From Flagellimonas myxillae (lineage in GTDB: Bacteria > Bacteroidota > Bacteroidia > Flavobacteriales > Flavobacteriaceae), in NCBI RefSeq assembly GCF_023502235.1, contig NZ_JAMFLY010000001.1, positions 1,054,001-1,118,000 on the forward strand: DNA of 64,000 nt, read 5' to 3'. A model generated the notes under the pieces. The model was given only the letters and a program-made list of their open reading frames with translations, was not told the origin of the DNA and did no database searches. Below, piece by piece: positions 18,215-25,636 of this stretch. Within the stretch, counting starts at the first letter, position 1. The number at the start of each line of letters is the position of its first letter. Made by a program: the position numbers and the translations under genes.

Positions 18215-18661
18215 TTAACGGCTAAAATCAGGAATTTCCTTCAAAAACTTATATTTTTCGTTCGCGGGGTCCATTTCGCAATAGTAATGGTGGAGTCCGT
18301 TGGTAACCATCAGGTAGTCCGATTTCAGCAGTAGGTTGTATCGGGCAATTTGGTCAAAGGTCTCTTGGCTTATCTGTATTTCAGGGGCTTTGCATTCCAC
18401 CAATAATGCAATGGTGCCGTCAGATTTGTACACCACCACGTCATATCTTTTTTTCAGATTGTTTACCACCAATTGCTTCTCCACATTGATTAGGCTTTTT
18501 GGGTATTTTTTTGAGTTTATTAAAAAATGGACCACATGCTGGCGGACCCATTCCTCGGGTTGGAGCAACACAAATTTTTTGCGAATGATATCGAAGATTT
18601 GGAGTCCTTTTTCGCTACTTTTGAGACGGAACGGGTATGGTGGAAAGTCCAAGGCCTGCAT
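18215..18661 (-). CDS. Orphan HSDR_N (type I restriction N-terminal nuclease-like) domain protein
   Basis: A 148-residue protein from ATG 18661. It matches the stand-alone HSDR_N_2 type: EEWVRQHVVHFLI, then a PD-(D/E)XK-like core with RYDVVVYKSDGTIALLVECKAPE (Asp, Glu, Lys-like order) and ARYNLLLKSDYLMVTNG. There is no HsdS, HsdM or helicase domain nearby, so this is not a restriction system in itself. Such single-domain proteins are common in Bacteroidota, typically next to holA as here, and have no established job. It is divergent from holA with 26 bp between the starts. Confidence 0.82.
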   Translation of the reverse strand: MQALDFPPYPFRLKSSEKGLQIFDIIRKKFVLLQPEEWVRQHVVHFLINSKKYPKSLINVEKQLVVNNLKKRYDVVVYKSDGTIALLVECKAPEIQISQETFDQIARYNLLLKSDYLMVTNGLHHYYCEMDPANEKYKFLKEIPDFSR

Positions 18662-18687
18662 GGAACAAAATTGATGATTTTTTCTTA

Positions 18688-19689
18688 ATGGAAAGGGTAA
18701 AGGAAATAGTTTCTGACATAAAACAAGGGAATCCCAAGCCCATTTATTTTTTGATGGGGGAGGAGCCCTACTACATCGACCGGATTTCACAATACATCGC
18801 GGACAATGTACTTACCGAGGATGAAAAAGGATTCAATCAGATGGTGTTGTATGGCAGGGATACCAGCGTGGAGGATGTTGTTGCCAATGCCAAACGCTTT
18901 CCCATGATGGCACAGCACCAGGTGGTGATCGTAAAAGAGGCCCAGCATCTCTCCAGGAACATAGAAAAATTCACGGCCTACGCCGAAAACCCCCAGCCCA
19001 CCACCATTTTGGTGATTTGTTACAAGTACAAAAAGTTGGACAAGCGAAAAAAGTTGTACAAATCCATCAAGCAAATTGGGGAACTTTTTGAGAGCAAAAA
19101 GCTATATGAAAACCAAGTAGCGGAATGGGTACGGCGAACTTTGGCGGGTAAGAAATACAAAATTTCCCCGAAAGCTTGTATTATGTTGGTGGAATTCTTG
19201 GGAACGGACTTGAGTAAAATCAGCAACGAACTGGATAAACTCATGTTGATTGTTCCTGCCGATGTGGAGATTATTCCCGAATTGGTGGAACAGCATATTG
19301 GAATCAGTAAGGACTTCAACAATTTTGAGCTAAAGAAAGCGATTGGGGAACGCAATGTGCGCAAGGCAGCGCGAATCGTGGATTACTTTGCCCAAAACCC
19401 CAAAGACAATCCTTTTGTGGTCACCATAACACTCCTGAATACATTTTTTACCCAGCTGCTGCAATACCATGGCTTAAAGGACCATTCGCCAGGAAATGTG
19501 GCCAAGGTATTGGGGGTTAATCCCTATTTTGTGAACGAGTTTGCCATTGCTGCAAAAAACTATCCTATGAAACGTGTGAGCTCCATTATTTCCAAACTGC
19601 GCCAACTCGATTTAAAAGGAAAAGGAGTAGGAGCAAGCAACATGGCCCAAGGCGATCTTCTGAAGGAAATGCTTGCGGCGGTCGTTTAG
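18688..19689 (+). CDS. holA: DNA polymerase III subunit delta
   Basis: A 333-residue clamp-loader subunit starting at ATG 18688. The frame is open from 18637, but that start would overlap the HSDR_N gene, and MERVKEIVSDIKQG is the usual beginning. Family features are PIYFLMGEEPYYIDRI near residues 18-33, KRFPMMAQHQVVIVKEAQ, the lid region LVEFLGTDLSKISNELDKL and VFVTITLLN-like helical collar segments at the C-terminus. The delta subunit opens the beta sliding clamp during loading at the replication fork. Confidence 0.92.
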   Translation: MERVKEIVSDIKQGNPKPIYFLMGEEPYYIDRISQYIADNVLTEDEKGFNQMVLYGRDTSVEDVVANAKRFPMMAQHQVVIVKEAQHLSRNIEKFTAYAENPQPTTILVICYKYKKLDKRKKLYKSIKQIGELFESKKLYENQVAEWVRRTLAGKKYKISPKACIMLVEFLGTDLSKISNELDKLMLIVPADVEIIPELVEQHIGISKDFNNFELKKAIGERNVRKAARIVDYFAQNPKDNPFVVTITLLNTFFTQLLQYHGLKDHSPGNVAKVLGVNPYFVNEFAIAAKNYPMKRVSSIISKLRQLDLKGKGVGASNMAQGDLLKEMLAAVV

Positions 19690-19690
19690 G

Positions 19691-20068
19691 CTATTTTTTG
19701 TCCAAACTATATTTCCCAGGCCCTAAAAGAAATACCACGATAAATATTACGGCGAAGAGCAATGCCTTTTCTTTGGTTCCAAAGGGGTCGGCTGCATGAA
19801 CACGAATTGCCGCTACCAACATTACAATGGTTGTTGGAATGGCCGCCCAGCGGGTTTTAAGACCAATAATCATCAATATGGGGCAAATAAATTCCCCAAG
19901 CACGGCCAAAAACAAGGAGGGGCCTTGACCAATTCCAATGGGATTGGCAAACTCCATATTACCGCTGATCAATTTCTGAAACTTGGGATACCCGTGGGTA
20001 AGCATGAAAGCAGATGGAACTACCCTTAATATAGCCAGTCCCAAATGGATCAATAGATTATTTTTCAT
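19691..20068 (-). CDS. DoxX-family membrane protein
   Basis: A 125-residue protein with four predicted transmembrane helices and the DoxX features LRVVPSAFMLTHGYPKFQKL near the start and LGEFICPILMIIGLKTRW in the middle. DoxX proteins are inner-membrane proteins linked in some organisms to thiol or oxidative-stress redox partners; the exact role here is unknown. It is convergent with holA, with 1 bp between stops. Confidence 0.88.
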   Translation of the reverse strand: MKNNLLIHLGLAILRVVPSAFMLTHGYPKFQKLISGNMEFANPIGIGQGPSLFLAVLGEFICPILMIIGLKTRWAAIPTTIVMLVAAIRVHAADPFGTKEKALLFAVIFIVVFLLGPGKYSLDKK

Positions 20069-20255
20069 TGGTGGGGGATTTAGTTTTGGTGAAAGTATAA
20101 ATTATGTTTCAACAAAAGAAGCATAGCTGGTCAAATTTCAGGTTGCAGTCGAACGAAACGGGAAAAACAGCAGGGATGCCGTAGTAAGGGGTGCCAAAAA
20201 TTTAGTACCTTGTGCAGTACAGTTAACATCAATCACATAACGAAATTTTATTGTC

Positions 20256-23036
20256 ATGAAGAGACTATTTAGCTTGCTTGTCATGGTTCTGTTTTGTGTG
20301 CAATCACAAATGGGACAAAACTTCCAGTTTAAGGCGGATCAAATTGAAATACCCCACCATCGGTACGAATTACCGAATGGACTTACGCTTTTGGTCCATG
20401 AAGATCATAAGGCTCCCATAGTAGCCGTAAACGTCTGGTACCACGTGGGTTCCAAAAATGAAAAACCCGGTAAAAGTGGGTTCGCACATTTATTTGAACA
20501 TTTAATGTTCAACGGGAGTGAGAACTACAACAAGGACTATTTCCAAGCCCTGGAAAGTATCGGGGCCACGGACCTCAATGGAACCACCAATACCGATAGG
20601 ACCAATTATTTCCAAAATGTTCCTGTATCAGCTTTGGATCAAGTACTTTTTCTCGAGTCCGATAGAATGGGCCATCTATTGGGTGCTATTGATCAGGAAA
20701 GATTGGATGAACAACGAGGCGTTGTTCAAAATGAAAAGAGACAGGGTGAAAATCAACCCTATGGGAAGCAATGGAATTATTTGACGAAGTCGATGTATCC
20801 CAAAGGCCATCCGTACTCTTGGACCGTTATTGGGGAAATGGAGGATTTGAACGCCGCTTCTCTTGAAGATGTACAGGAGTGGTTCAAATCGTACTATGGT
20901 GCTGCAAATGCCGTGGTAGCCGTGGCTGGGGATATAGACCCCGATGATGTCCACAAACGTGTTTTGAAATATTTCGGGGATATTCCTGCAGGCCCCACCA
21001 TTGAACGACAGGAAGTGAACATCCCTGAGCGTAATTACGATACCTATCAAGTATATGAAGACCGGGTTCCCGAAACCAGGGTGCTATTTGCTTGGCATTC
21101 TCCCCAATTTGGAGCCAAAGAGGACCTTCATTTCGATTTAATTTCAGCTATCCTTACTAGTGGCAAGAATTCAAGGCTGTTCAAAAAATTTGTGTATGAG
21201 GACCAAACGGCTAGCCAGGCAGTTTCCTTTCAAGCCTCCAGCGAATTGTCGAGCAGATTCATCACCTGGCTCAATGTAAAACCGGGTCAGGATGGGGACA
21301 AACTCAAAATGCAATTGGAGGATGAAATTCAAAAGTTTCTGACGGAAGGACCTACTGAGGCAGAACTGCAGCGGGTGAAAGCAGCGTATTTTGCCAACTT
21401 CATCAAAGGTTTGGAAAGAATCGGTGGTTTCGGAGGGGTTTCTGATATTTTGGCCTCCAATGAAACTTATTTTGGTGATGCCTCTTATTACAAAGCCATG
21501 CTAAAATTTGTTGAGGATGCGACAGTTGAAGACATCAAGAAAACAGCAAACAAATGGTTGAGCAAAGGAAAGCATGTTCTTGTTTGCAATCCTTTTCCAG
21601 AGTACAGTGTGGAACAATCCACGGTGGACCGTTCCAAACTTCCAGCGCTGACTGCGCAAAAAAGTTCGAAGTTTCCAAATATGGAAAAAACCACCCTTTC
21701 CAATGGGCTAAATGTTGTTCTTGCGAAAAGAACTGGGGTGCCTACCGTTGTCGTCAATCTTGTTATGGACGCGGGCTACAAAACGGATTATTTGTCAAGT
21801 CCTGGCACTGCACAATTGGCCATGAATCTTATGGATGAGGGAACCAAGAACATGAACGCCTTGGAGATCAATGAAAAATCTCAATTATTGGGAGCTAGTC
21901 TCAATACTTTTTCCAATCAGGATCAATCCAATGTTTACATGACGACCCTTAAGCAAAGTTTTGATGCCAGTATGGATCTATTCTCGGATGTTGTACTGAA
22001 TCCGATGTTCCCACAAGCCGAGTTCGACCGTCTTAAGAATGAGCAGATAAACAACATCAAAAATGAGAAATCCCAGCCCATAACCATGGCGCTAAGGGTA
22101 ATGAACAAGTATATGTACGGAGAAGGACATCCGTATAGCAATCCATATACTGGAACGGGATATGAGGACACCGTTGGGAAACTTACCCGGGACGATGTGG
22201 TCAAGTTTTACGACACTTGGGTAAAACCCAACAATGCCACCATCATCGTTACTGGCGACATCGAAATGTCTGATTTAAAGTCCAAGTTGGAAAAATCATT
22301 GGGAAAATGGAAAAAAGGGGAGGTGCCCACCGTGGTCTTTAACGAACCCCAGGTTAATTCCAAGAATACCCTGTATTTGATGAACAGGCCGGAATCGCAA
22401 CAATCTGTTATTATAGCCGGGCATTTGACCGAAAAGTATGGAGACCTTCCTGAAATCGCCTTGGAGCAAATGGTAAGTATTTTGGGTGGCGACTTCACTT
22501 CCAGAATCAATATGAACCTTAGGGAAGACAAACACTGGTCCTATGGTGCCGGAGGATTTGTCTTAGGCTCCAAGGAAAAACGCCCTTTCATTGTTTATGC
22601 CCCGGTCCAAACGGACAAGACGTCGGAATCCGTGACCGAATTGCGCAAGGAAATTTCAGAATTCGTTTCGACCCGACCCGCGACCCAAGAGGAATTGGAT
22701 AAGGTGAAAACCAACCAGGTTTTGAAACTACCCGGACAATGGGAGACCAATGCCTCGGTAAATGCATCCATCCGAAATTTAATCCGATATGATTTGCCGG
22801 ACAACTATTACCAAACGTACGATCAGAATGTACGCAACTTGGCTTTGGACGATTTGCATGCGGTAAGCAAGCAGGTGGTAAAACCTGAAGCTGTCAACTG
22901 GTTTATGGTAGGGGACAGGGCAAAAATTGCCAGCAAACTGGACGAATTGGGCTTCGATAACATCATTGAAATAGATGCCGATGGTAATCCTTTGGTGCCG
23001 GCCTTACAGCAACCGGAAACAGAATTGAAGAATTAA
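20256..23036 (+). CDS. Exported M16-family (pitrilysin/insulinase) metallopeptidase
   Basis: A 926-residue two-lobe M16 peptidase with a signal peptide (MKRLFSLLVMVLFCVQSQMGQ). The N-terminal lobe has the inverted zinc motif HLFEH (H78, E81, H82) and the third-ligand region EQRGVVQNEKRQ. The second half, starting near residue 475, repeats the fold without a zinc motif (MDAGYKTDYLSSPGTAQLAMNLMDEG), as in two-domain M16B/C proteins. It should be active in the periplasm on peptides or small unfolded proteins. Transcription ends in a strong terminator shared with the convergent E1 gene. Confidence 0.93.
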   Translation: MKRLFSLLVMVLFCVQSQMGQNFQFKADQIEIPHHRYELPNGLTLLVHEDHKAPIVAVNVWYHVGSKNEKPGKSGFAHLFEHLMFNGSENYNKDYFQALESIGATDLNGTTNTDRTNYFQNVPVSALDQVLFLESDRMGHLLGAIDQERLDEQRGVVQNEKRQGENQPYGKQWNYLTKSMYPKGHPYSWTVIGEMEDLNAASLEDVQEWFKSYYGAANAVVAVAGDIDPDDVHKRVLKYFGDIPAGPTIERQEVNIPERNYDTYQVYEDRVPETRVLFAWHSPQFGAKEDLHFDLISAILTSGKNSRLFKKFVYEDQTASQAVSFQASSELSSRFITWLNVKPGQDGDKLKMQLEDEIQKFLTEGPTEAELQRVKAAYFANFIKGLERIGGFGGVSDILASNETYFGDASYYKAMLKFVEDATVEDIKKTANKWLSKGKHVLVCNPFPEYSVEQSTVDRSKLPALTAQKSSKFPNMEKTTLSNGLNVVLAKRTGVPTVVVNLVMDAGYKTDYLSSPGTAQLAMNLMDEGTKNMNALEINEKSQLLGASLNTFSNQDQSNVYMTTLKQSFDASMDLFSDVVLNPMFPQAEFDRLKNEQINNIKNEKSQPITMALRVMNKYMYGEGHPYSNPYTGTGYEDTVGKLTRDDVVKFYDTWVKPNNATIIVTGDIEMSDLKSKLEKSLGKWKKGEVPTVVFNEPQVNSKNTLYLMNRPESQQSVIIAGHLTEKYGDLPEIALEQMVSILGGDFTSRINMNLREDKHWSYGAGGFVLGSKEKRPFIVYAPVQTDKTSESVTELRKEISEFVSTRPATQEELDKVKTNQVLKLPGQWETNASVNASIRNLIRYDLPDNYYQTYDQNVRNLALDDLHAVSKQVVKPEAVNWFMVGDRAKIASKLDELGFDNIIEIDADGNPLVPALQQPETELKN

Positions 23037-23042
23037 AAAAAA

Positions 23043-23062
23043 AGCCCCTGAAATCAGGGGCT
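23043..23062. terminator. Bidirectional intrinsic terminator
   Basis: An 8-bp stem AGCCCCTG/CAGGGGCT with loop AAAT, flanked by a run of A on the left and T on the right. It serves the convergent M16 peptidase and dehydrogenase E1 genes. Confidence 0.92.
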
Positions 23063-23066
23063 TTTT

Positions 23067-25478
23067 TTATCGAAGTTTTGGAAAGGACACTGGGTCCGTT
23101 TCGTGCATGATACTGTAGACTTTTTCGAAAATGTCTTCGGCATTGGGTTTGGAAAAATAATCCCCATCCGAAGCATAGGCCGGTCTGTGCGCCTTGGCCG
23201 TTAGGGTTTGTGGTGCGCTGTCCAAATATTTGTAACCCTCTTGGTTTTCTAGGATTTCCTGCAACAAGTAGGCAGAACATCCACCGGGAACATCTTCATC
23301 GATGACCAAGAGTCGGTTGGTCTTCTGTAAACTTTTCACCACGTCGTGCTCCAAATCGAATGGAAGCAAGGATTGCGCATCTATTACTTCGGCATCAATA
23401 CCCACTTCCAGCAACTCCGTGGCCACTTGTTGTACGATTCTCAAAGTGGAGCCGTAAGAGAGTAAGGTAATGTCCTCACCCTTCTTTAAAGTCTCCACTT
23501 TGCCTATAGGAGTGCAGAACTCCCCCAAGTTCGCAGGTTTCTTTTCTTTAAGCCTGTAACCGTTCAAACTTTCAATAACAATGGCGGGCTCATCACTCTT
23601 CATCAACGTATTGTAAAAACCGGCTGCTTGGGTCATGTTTCTAGGAACAAGGATGTACATCCCCCTAAGCAAATGGATCAACCCACCCATGGGAGAGCCC
23701 GAATGCCATATTCCTTCAAGTCTATGCCCCCGGGTTCTAACAATTAGCGGAGCCTTTTGTTTTCCAACAGTACGATACATTAGACTGGCAAGGTCATCGC
23801 TAAGAGTTTGGATACCATACAGGATATAGTCCAGATATTGGATCTCCGCGATGGGTCGCAACCCGCGTAGTGCCAGGCCAATTCCTTGACCAATTATGGT
23901 AGTTTCCCTAATCCCGGTATCCGCAATGCGTAAAGGGCCATATTTTTTCTGAAGGCCTTCCAGTCCCTGGTTAACGTCACCGATATTACCTGTGTCCTCA
24001 CCGAAGACCAAAGCTTCAGGGTATTTGGAGAAAAGCGCATCAAAATTGTCACGGATGATTATTCTTCCGTCCACTTCTTCTGAATTCTTGTCGTACTCAG
24101 GATCCAGTGAAGAAATGTCTGTGGCCTTGTTGTCCAGTTCGTTGTACAAGTGCGAACTGTATTTGGGTTGGCTAGTGGCAAGGAAGTTTTCAATCCACTG
24201 TTGAAGCGCCGACCGCTCTGGGTTGTTTTCGCCAAGAAGATAGCGCAGGGCCCTTCGTGCCTTGGATGCCAAATCTTTTTTGATGGGCTCCTCTATGGCG
24301 ATCAGGTCGTTCTTTACTTTATTGATAAAACTGCGGTTAGGACTTTTGGCCGCCGCATTTTCCAGAAGCTGTACCAGTTGTTTTTTCGCTTGGAGATGGG
24401 GCTGGAGGAACTCGGCCCATGCCTCTTTTTTAGCCGCACGCACTTTGAGTTTTATTTCCCTCTCCAGAAGTTTCAGTTCCTCTTCGGTTTTGATGCCGTT
24501 TTCCAAGATCCACTCACGAAATCTCTTATTGCAGTCGTTTTTACGCTCCCATTCCAATCGTTCCGTGGATTTGTAGCGCTCATGTGAACCAGAGGTGGAA
24601 TGTCCTTGGGGTTGTGTCAATTCGGTTACATGGATCATCACTGGGACATGGTTGTCCCTTGCGATATCCGATGCATTTTCAAAGGCGTGTATCAAAGCGG
24701 TGTAGTCCCAACCTTTAACCTTTAGAATTTCGTATCCAGCATGCTCCTCATCCCTTTGTAGACCAGATAGTGCCTCAGAAATATCTCCTTTTGTGGTATG
24801 GAATTCGGCAGGCACGGAGATGCCGTAGTGGTCATCCCAAATACAAATAACCATAGGTACTTGCATTACACCCGCTGCATTGATGGTCTCAAAGAAATGT
24901 CCTTCACTGGTACTAGCATTTCCAATGGTTCCCCATGCCACTTCATTTCCGTTATTGGAAAAGTTGCTTTGATTAATATCATTGAGGTTCCTATACAATT
25001 TGGAAGCTTGGGCCAGACCCAATAGACGCGGCATCTGTCCTGCAGTGCACGAAATATCCGCACTGCTGTTCTTTTGTTTGGTCAAATCTTTCCAGGTACC
25101 ATCCTCGTTAAGGCTGTGGGTAACAAAATGCCCTCCCATTTGCCTTCCGGCACTCATGGGTTCCTTTACAATATCGGTAGTGGCGTATAATCCGTGAAAG
25201 AATTCCTTGGGATTTAGATAGTTTAAAGCCATCATAAAGGTCTGGTCCCTATAATATCCGCTTCTAAAATCCCCATCTTGAAAAGCGCGGGCCATGGCGA
25301 GCTGTGGAAGCTCCTTTCCATCCCCGAAAATTCCAAATTTGGCTTTTCCGGAAAGCACCTCCCTTCTTCCCAACAAGCTACATTCCCGACTTGTGACCGC
25401 AACTTCATAATCCTTAAGGATTTGGCTTTGGAAGTCATCAAAAGAAATGTCGTTACTTGTCTTGGAATGGGGTTTCAT
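23067..25478 (-). CDS. 2-oxoacid dehydrogenase E1 component, fused alpha and beta subunits
   Basis: An 803-residue ThDP-dependent E1 in which alpha (about 1-440) and beta (about 475-803) subunits form one chain. The alpha part has GRQMGGHF and GNASTSEGHFFETINAAG followed by WDDHYGISVP, which occupies the ThDP/Mg position; the classical GDG and NN residues read GNA and DD. The beta part has VFGEDTG, RIADTGIRETTIIGQGIGLA, the GRLLVIDED-like block and VPGGCSAYLLQEI. It decarboxylates branched-chain 2-oxoacids (or pyruvate) and passes the acyl group to an E2 lipoyl protein. No E2 or E3 gene is nearby. A consensus promoter precedes it. Confidence 0.9.
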   Translation of the reverse strand: MKPHSKTSNDISFDDFQSQILKDYEVAVTSRECSLLGRREVLSGKAKFGIFGDGKELPQLAMARAFQDGDFRSGYYRDQTFMMALNYLNPKEFFHGLYATTDIVKEPMSAGRQMGGHFVTHSLNEDGTWKDLTKQKNSSADISCTAGQMPRLLGLAQASKLYRNLNDINQSNFSNNGNEVAWGTIGNASTSEGHFFETINAAGVMQVPMVICIWDDHYGISVPAEFHTTKGDISEALSGLQRDEEHAGYEILKVKGWDYTALIHAFENASDIARDNHVPVMIHVTELTQPQGHSTSGSHERYKSTERLEWERKNDCNKRFREWILENGIKTEEELKLLEREIKLKVRAAKKEAWAEFLQPHLQAKKQLVQLLENAAAKSPNRSFINKVKNDLIAIEEPIKKDLASKARRALRYLLGENNPERSALQQWIENFLATSQPKYSSHLYNELDNKATDISSLDPEYDKNSEEVDGRIIIRDNFDALFSKYPEALVFGEDTGNIGDVNQGLEGLQKKYGPLRIADTGIRETTIIGQGIGLALRGLRPIAEIQYLDYILYGIQTLSDDLASLMYRTVGKQKAPLIVRTRGHRLEGIWHSGSPMGGLIHLLRGMYILVPRNMTQAAGFYNTLMKSDEPAIVIESLNGYRLKEKKPANLGEFCTPIGKVETLKKGEDITLLSYGSTLRIVQQVATELLEVGIDAEVIDAQSLLPFDLEHDVVKSLQKTNRLLVIDEDVPGGCSAYLLQEILENQEGYKYLDSAPQTLTAKAHRPAYASDGDYFSKPNAEDIFEKVYSIMHETDPVSFPKLR

Positions 25479-25497
25479 TGGCTAAGCAGAATTTCCG

Positions 25498-25528
25498 CAA
25501 AAATACTAAATAACAGGGAATTTGACAA
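25498..25528 (-). promoter_or_regulatory. Bacteroidota-type promoter for the E1 gene
   Basis: On the minus strand TTG (25528-25526), a 20-nt spacer and TATTTTTG (25505-25498) match the -33/-7 consensus exactly. The start codon at 25478 follows after 19 nt. Confidence 0.65.
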
Positions 25529-25636
25529 CCGATATTCTTGTTAAAAAAGTGATAATCTGTTATGAAAATATCAATTTACAAGAAAAAAATTCAATTAATG
25601 AAGAAATAGGAGCGCCTTTTTTGAGAATAAAGCAAT

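Noticed and set aside
18215-18661. Type I restriction system
   Set aside because: Only an HSDR_N-like domain is present; no HsdM, HsdS or helicase gene is nearby.
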